A DNA stretch of 46,909 nt from positions 1 through 46,909 of the forward strand of contig NZ_PJAS01000067.1 in NCBI RefSeq assembly GCF_002836735.1, read 5' to 3'. The number at the start of each line of letters is the position of its first letter. Position 1 is the first letter of the stretch. The notes below the pieces were generated by a model, which ran no database searches, was not told the origin of the DNA, and saw nothing but the letters and a program-made list of their open reading frames with translations. This DNA is from Psychrobacter sp. 4Bb (GTDB taxonomy: Bacteria; Pseudomonadota; Gammaproteobacteria; Pseudomonadales; Moraxellaceae). This document shows positions 42,539 through 46,909 of this stretch, piece by piece. Both the position numbers and the translations under genes were made by a program.

Positions 42539-43109
42539 TTTTGCCTCCTTCGTTTGTTTTGTCATCAACAGTATATAAGTCGGATTCCATTCCATCACCT
42601 CCATCTATTTTTTCTGTCCCAATATACAATTGAGGCTCTTTTATATTAACAATGACGTTCAAAAAATATTGGATAGCACCTAAACCAAAACCGATAGGGA
42701 CAACAAGTTGTATAATCCATGCTGGTAATTCAAGGGCTGAAGTCACACGTCCCAACATTTTGGTATGCTGAATATATTCGTAGGCGATATAACAGACATA
42801 CAAATAGGTGATACAGGTTAAGATAGAGATAATAATGATTAACACTTTCTGCACTTTAAAAGGCACAGCATCAAAAAGCGCAGACATTCGAATATGGCGT
42901 CCCTTTCTAGCGGCATAACCAATACCGCTAAAAGTAACTATAATGAGGAGCGTTGCACCAATCTCATCTGCTGCAGGAATACTATTAGCAAAAACCTTTC
43001 TAGCTATAACGTTTGCAATTAAAGTAATAGCCATCAATATGATACTGGCAGCAAGAATCCATTCTGTTATCATCGAGACGAAATCATCGATTTTATTAAA
43101 TATAAACAT
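42528..43109 (-). CDS. TRAP transporter small permease (DctQ type)
   Basis: A 193-residue protein with four hydrophobic segments (about 14-35, 50-67, 85-105 and 130-155). Residues 40-75 (IPAADEIGATLLIIVTFSGIGYAARKGRHIRMSAL) match the DctQ core, notably the GRHIR motif. The C-terminal 45 residues are acidic and charged, unusual for DctQ, which usually ends near the last helix. AAGGAAC precedes its ATG by 5 nt. Confidence 0.9.
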   Translation of the reverse strand: MFIFNKIDDFVSMITEWILAASIILMAITLIANVIARKVFANSIPAADEIGATLLIIVTFSGIGYAARKGRHIRMSALFDAVPFKVQKVLIIIISILTCITYLYVCYIAYEYIQHTKMLGRVTSALELPAWIIQLVVPIGFGLGAIQYFLNVIVNIKEPQLYIGTEKIDGGDGMESDLYTVDDKTNEGGKNVN

Positions 43110-43180
43110 TTAAGTTCCTTTTAAATTAAGAGGCCTATCAAGTTCCGTGGCTTCTTATTCCTTTAAATACTGATATCAAT

Positions 43181-43951
43181 TCATATATTTAACAGTCTTC
43201 CATAGCCTGGACACTTAGCTTGATTACCAGTCAGATTCATAGCATGCCAAAATAATGATGAATTACTGCAAACCACGGGTAGATTAAAAATACTTTCCAT
43301 TTCTTCAATGTAATCTAGTACTCTCAAATTCGTACAAGAAAGAAATATTACTTCAGCATCCGAGTCAGGTATTAGTTGATGTAATGCTGTAAACATTGAC
43401 TCTTTCGATACTGTAGTAATTTCGGTATCTTTTTCTATACCTAAAGATCCTAGTACAGACACTTCGAAACCTGCATTAGTCAGTTGTTGGTAAAGCGGAA
43501 AATTTACTTCTGTTGTATATGGTGAGAACACAGCTACTTTGGTAGCACCGAGATGCGTAAAAGCCGCTTGAGCCGCTGTCCACGGATTGGTAGTTGGAAT
43601 ATCACCTCTATTCTTAGTCAACAATTCAGCTACCTTTTGCTCACCAATAATAATTGATGCAGAAGTACAGCCAAATGCCATTACATCCATTGGTAGACCA
43701 GTTGCAATTAGAGTAGAGGCATCACTGATACCTATTGCAATTTGACTAAGGGCTGCTTCAGTCATTTCACTGCTGTAAAAAACTCGCGTACTAAATACAG
43801 CGGCTTGTGAGCCAATAAGCTTGGCCCAATCCATTTCTAATGAGTGATCTGTACTCAACTGAACAAGGCCTATATGAATCCTGTCAATGCGGTCTGCACC
43901 AATATAAGTAAGAGGGGTTTCAAACTTTCTAAATTCATCTATTGTTAGCAT
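43181..43951 (-). CDS. Asp/Glu racemase-superfamily enzyme (maleate isomerase/EutA-like)
   Basis: A 256-residue protein. The start at 43951 is set by AAGGGGGC; the open frame adds 19 residues without a site. The two catalytic cysteines of the superfamily are visible in AFGCTSAS and LSCTNLR, with TNPWTAAQAAF and VAVFSPYT between them and WHAMNLTG near the end. This pattern fits arylmalonate decarboxylase/maleate isomerase relatives, which include EutA of ectoine-utilisation clusters. Substrate unknown; isomerisation or decarboxylation of a small dicarboxylate is the family role. It is 70 bp downstream of the BCCT gene and just before the TRAP genes. Confidence 0.82.
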   Translation of the reverse strand: MLTIDEFRKFETPLTYIGADRIDRIHIGLVQLSTDHSLEMDWAKLIGSQAAVFSTRVFYSSEMTEAALSQIAIGISDASTLIATGLPMDVMAFGCTSASIIIGEQKVAELLTKNRGDIPTTNPWTAAQAAFTHLGATKVAVFSPYTTEVNFPLYQQLTNAGFEVSVLGSLGIEKDTEITTVSKESMFTALHQLIPDSDAEVIFLSCTNLRVLDYIEEMESIFNLPVVCSNSSLFWHAMNLTGNQAKCPGYGRLLNI

Positions 43952-44012
43952 ATTAATGCCCCCTTTATTGAAAATAGCTCTTTCAGTTATGCAGCTCGAT
44001 GAACTCACTACG

Positions 44013-45614
44013 CTATCGTTTCTTTTTTAATACGGTACTTTCAGTAATGGTGATCGGCTCTTGTTTTATATTAGAATCAATGCGTTTCGGGTCAGAGGTT
44101 GAGCCGTCAGTAAACTCAGCGCGCAGCATTTTAAAGGTACTGGCAATACATAAGAAAAGAACAAACATAAGCGGTAATGCAAATATCAAGCTAATGCTTT
44201 GCAATAGATCAATACCTGTTTTACTACTTACCATTAACGTAAGTGCCATGGCGGATTGAGCGATCACCCAGATAATTTTCATTTTATTGCTGGGGTTGTC
44301 TGTTCCATTTTCACTCATACTGGCTAAGGTAAAAGTAGAGCTGTTTAGTGAAGTGATAAAGCAAGTAAATAGCGCAATGACTACCCCAAATGAGATGACT
44401 TTACCCATTGGGAAATCTTCTAGCACAATAAAGGTAGCCGCTTTTGATGACGCTGCCGCTGCTTCTAGTACCGCTGGCTCAGATTGAATGCCAATAGTGC
44501 CAAAGAATGCAACCCACAAGAAAATACCAATGCAAGGCAAGATCATAGAGCCTAAGATAAATTCACGTATAGTGCGTCCTTTGGAGACTCGTGCAATAAA
44601 TGGACCTACAAAGGGTGCCCAAGCGATAGCCCATGCATAATAATAAATAGGCCAGCCACGTATCCAAGGCGCTTCCTCTTCTGCTGCGAATGTCGGTAAC
44701 ATCAATGCATCTTTAAAGAAGTCATTAATATAATTACCTATAGAGTCAAAGTAGACATTAATCATGGTGGTGGTCGGTCCCACAATTCCTACCAACAGGA
44801 TAAGTCCAATTAGCAAATAGGCGTTATAGTCGGAGAGCAGTTTAATGCCTTTTTCTAGACCCGTTGTCGTACATATGATGGTTATTAAAGCAATAAAACC
44901 AACAAGTAGAAAAACTATCCATGGTGCATCAGGTGTGCCAAACAGATATGAAAAACTAACACCTAATGACAGACCACTTTGTCCTAAGGAGGTCGATATA
45001 CCGGCAATGGCGCCGAAGACACAAACTAAGTTAACTAACTTACCTAGATTGCCGTTTGCCTTGTCACGTCCCCAAGGAATAAGGATGTTACTGATCAAAC
45101 CATTTTCATTTTTACGATAGATTAAATAGCCTACTGCTAGACCGACTACTGCAAAGGCTGACCAAGCTTGAATACCTTGATGAATAAAACTTTGTTTCAT
45201 CGCAAATTCTGCGGCTTCTGCAGTTTGTGGGACAATACCGGTGCTAGATAATGGCTCCATATAGTGGTATACAGGCTCTGCTACACCCCAATACAACATC
45301 ACCGTACCCATACCAGCAGAGAACAGCATACCTATCCAAGAAAAAGTGCTAAATTCAGGTTTAGCATCATCGGGGCCGAGCTTGATGTCGCCATATTTGC
45401 TAAATGCTAGATAGAACATAGACATGATAAAAAAGAAGGAGCCTGCCATATATATCCAACCGAAAGTATCGGTTAAATAAGTCATGGTCCCAATACCTAC
45501 GGTATAAAGCTGATCTGGGAATAATATTCCTGCTATTACCACTAGAACAATAAAGCTCATAGTGCTAATAAATATTAGCTTACCTTGCGTAGCATCCGCA
45601 CGCTTAACTGACAT
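44013..45614 (-). CDS. BCCT-family transporter of the osmolyte cluster
   Basis: A 533-residue inner-membrane transporter with about twelve segments. BCCT motifs are present: YWGVAEPVYHYMEPLS, IYYYAWAIAWAPFVGPFIARVSKGRTIREF and the late SSTFTLASMSENG. Motif details differ from the 18.8-kb BCCT protein, so the two are not recent duplicates. The C-terminus is long and polar (about 45 residues), possibly a regulatory tail. AGGAGA lies 7 nt before the ATG. It is encoded between the M24 peptidase and the racemase-like gene; both BCCT and TRAP systems serve this module, perhaps for different affinities or ligands. Confidence 0.92.
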   Translation of the reverse strand: MSVKRADATQGKLIFISTMSFIVLVVIAGILFPDQLYTVGIGTMTYLTDTFGWIYMAGSFFFIMSMFYLAFSKYGDIKLGPDDAKPEFSTFSWIGMLFSAGMGTVMLYWGVAEPVYHYMEPLSSTGIVPQTAEAAEFAMKQSFIHQGIQAWSAFAVVGLAVGYLIYRKNENGLISNILIPWGRDKANGNLGKLVNLVCVFGAIAGISTSLGQSGLSLGVSFSYLFGTPDAPWIVFLLVGFIALITIICTTTGLEKGIKLLSDYNAYLLIGLILLVGIVGPTTTMINVYFDSIGNYINDFFKDALMLPTFAAEEEAPWIRGWPIYYYAWAIAWAPFVGPFIARVSKGRTIREFILGSMILPCIGIFLWVAFFGTIGIQSEPAVLEAAAASSKAATFIVLEDFPMGKVISFGVVIALFTCFITSLNSSTFTLASMSENGTDNPSNKMKIIWVIAQSAMALTLMVSSKTGIDLLQSISLIFALPLMFVLFLCIASTFKMLRAEFTDGSTSDPKRIDSNIKQEPITITESTVLKKKR

Positions 45615-45632
45615 AGTAGTTTCTCCTGCGAA

Positions 45633-46799
45633 CTATTTGATTATAATGAGTTCAGGTTCAGCACGCTCGCTTAGCCACTCTGCGCCATCTTCTGTAATCA
45701 CAATATTCTCTTCATGTACCATAGACTTACCTGGTGCATATACCATACCTGGCTCAAGAGTCAGCACCATGCCTGGCATAAGAATAGTATTGTCGGTTGC
45801 GGTATGAGAAGGTCGCTCGGTCAACTCAATGCCTAGACCATGGCCAAGACGACCAACATCATTACCTAGGGCACCATTCGCCTCTAATACGCCCCACATA
45901 GCGTTATAAATATCTGTCGTTGTAGCGCCGGGACGTGCCGCTTCAAAACCTTTTGTTGTGGCCTCATAGGTAGCACGATAAGCAGCTTTTGTCTGTTCGC
46001 TGGCATGCCCAAAAGCCCAGTTTCGATCAAAGTCAGAGAAGTATCCATCGCGTACGGCACCAGTATCAATAATTAGTACATCGCCTTCTTCAATGACACG
46101 ATCTGTCGGGCCCATAATGATACTGTCATAACCGTCAGGACCAGAACCTGCAATGATGTATGGACAAGCATCTGCACCTTCTTGCAACATATCAATGCGA
46201 AGTTGTTTACAGATTTCACGTTCGGTCATACCGACACGGGCATAATAAGGAAGCTTGGCGAAACCATGATTGGTAATGCGGCAAATTTCACGCGTTTTTT
46301 CAATCTCAGCTTGAGACTTAATTTGTCGCAATTCGTGCACAGCTAAAGATACATCAACAAAATCTTTTTTTACCATTTTGGTAAGCTTGAGATAGTTGTT
46401 GATTGGCATACGTAAGTGGGACTCAATACCTAGAGTTGCGCCCACACGTCCATGACGACAGGGTAGAGTATTCAATGCGCTAATAACTAGACTGATCCCA
46501 TCATCTTCAGGACGCGGTGACGGCCAAGTAATAATGTCATCAATCCAAGTTTCTGCCATACCGCTAGCGCCTATTTCAGGAACAATAGCGATGGGTTTGC
46601 CTTCGGCAGGCACGATAAGAAACCAAGGACGCGTTGGACTTTGCCAAAATTGGGTAAGAAACCCTGTGAAATATCGTATGTTTGGTTCGGTAGTAAAGAA
46701 CATGGCGTCGAGCTTCATATCGTGCATGATTTTTTGAGCGCGGGCAGTTCTTTTTTCAAATTCAGAGTGATCGAAACCACGTTGGAGATAATTAATCAT
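45633..46799 (-). CDS. M24-family metallopeptidase (Xaa-Pro dipeptidase/creatinase-like)
   Basis: About 388 residues. The start MINYLQRGFD follows GGGAAG by 8 nt; a longer frame adds 11 residues. The C-terminal pita-bread domain has all metal ligands in IIDTGAVRDGYFSDFDRN (two Asp), GHGLGIELTERP (His), VLTLEPGM (Glu) and SMVHEENIVITEDG (Glu), and the N-terminal domain contains FFTTEPNIRYFTGFLTQFWQSP. It may cleave an Xaa-Pro bond or, given the transporters, hydrolyse a cyclic or betaine-like solute, as DoeA-type ectoine hydrolases in this superfamily do. The intact metal site resembles proline peptidases more closely than DoeA as I recall it. It is the first gene of the operon. Confidence 0.85.
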   Translation of the reverse strand: MINYLQRGFDHSEFEKRTARAQKIMHDMKLDAMFFTTEPNIRYFTGFLTQFWQSPTRPWFLIVPAEGKPIAIVPEIGASGMAETWIDDIITWPSPRPEDDGISLVISALNTLPCRHGRVGATLGIESHLRMPINNYLKLTKMVKKDFVDVSLAVHELRQIKSQAEIEKTREICRITNHGFAKLPYYARVGMTEREICKQLRIDMLQEGADACPYIIAGSGPDGYDSIIMGPTDRVIEEGDVLIIDTGAVRDGYFSDFDRNWAFGHASEQTKAAYRATYEATTKGFEAARPGATTTDIYNAMWGVLEANGALGNDVGRLGHGLGIELTERPSHTATDNTILMPGMVLTLEPGMVYAPGKSMVHEENIVITEDGAEWLSERAEPELIIIK

Positions 46800-46909
46800 A
46801 ATGACATCTTCCCTGTTATCACGGTAATGCAAACTATAAAGGACACAGAAGTGAACGATAGATAATGCGATTTCTATATTTATTTATATAATATATACAT
46901 AAATAAACA
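46800..46909. promoter_or_regulatory. Probable promoter region of the minus-strand osmolyte operon
   Basis: The last 110 bases are upstream of the M24 gene and very AT-rich, with TATATAATATATAC-like sequence near the window end. A promoter is likely but its elements cannot be fixed, because the region is cut by the window edge. Confidence 0.35.

Overview
The window looks like a chromosome segment of a Moraxellaceae gammaproteobacterium, most likely Psychrobacter. This rests on moderate-to-low GC, the style of the proteins, and typical AAGGA-type ribosome binding sites; no rRNA or marker gene confirms it. It is mostly an accessory nutrient-scavenging region, built from several self-contained catabolic modules, each with its own transporter and usually its own divergent regulator. 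Between the modules lie small decayed genes and mobile-element scars.

Layout. (1) 0.2-4.4 kb: Lrp/AsnC regulator, divergent ornithine cyclodeaminase, arginase and a YjiH-type membrane protein, together an arginine to ornithine to proline route. (2) 4.6-5.6 kb: a ParD-like ribbon-helix-helix protein overlapping a type I methionine aminopeptidase, behind an operator-like repeat. (3) 6.5-10.8 kb: three exported proteins of unknown role, two with FlgT-like features but no flagellar genes nearby. (4) 11.1-13.7 kb: AidB-type acyl-CoA dehydrogenase and divergent PaaX-like regulator. (5) 14.5-23.1 kb: LysR regulator divergent from RidA, aldehyde dehydrogenase, a dipeptidase-like protein lacking the usual N-terminal metal motif, a BCCT transporter and two uncharacterised proteins (579 and 241 aa) whose genes overlap. 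I think this is a catabolic system for a betaine-like zwitterion and the best candidate for an undescribed pathway. (6) 23.4-30.2 kb: LysR regulator, ABC importer, FAD oxidoreductase and phosphonatase-like HAD hydrolase, a complete aminophosphonate uptake and C-P cleavage set. (7) 30.6-32.2 kb: ArsR-type regulator and old-yellow-enzyme reductase sharing an identical 12-bp palindrome upstream. (8) 32.5-38.4 kb: small membrane protein, LysR and divergent quinone-oxidoreductase-like enzyme, a MITE-like repeat, TRIC-type channel, lipoprotein, a wrecked serine recombinase inside 44-bp inverted repeats, and a small hypothetical protein. (9) 38.5-46.8 kb: PadR remnant, then a minus-strand set of M24 peptidase, BCCT transporter, Asp/Glu-racemase-like enzyme, TRAP transporter and M20 amidohydrolase, probably for a cyclic or N-acylated amino-acid osmolyte such as ectoine or a relative.

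All family names come from reading the sequence and from memory of protein families; no database search was run. Starts were reassigned where a ribosome binding site and the conserved N-terminus pointed to a start downstream of the longest open frame.
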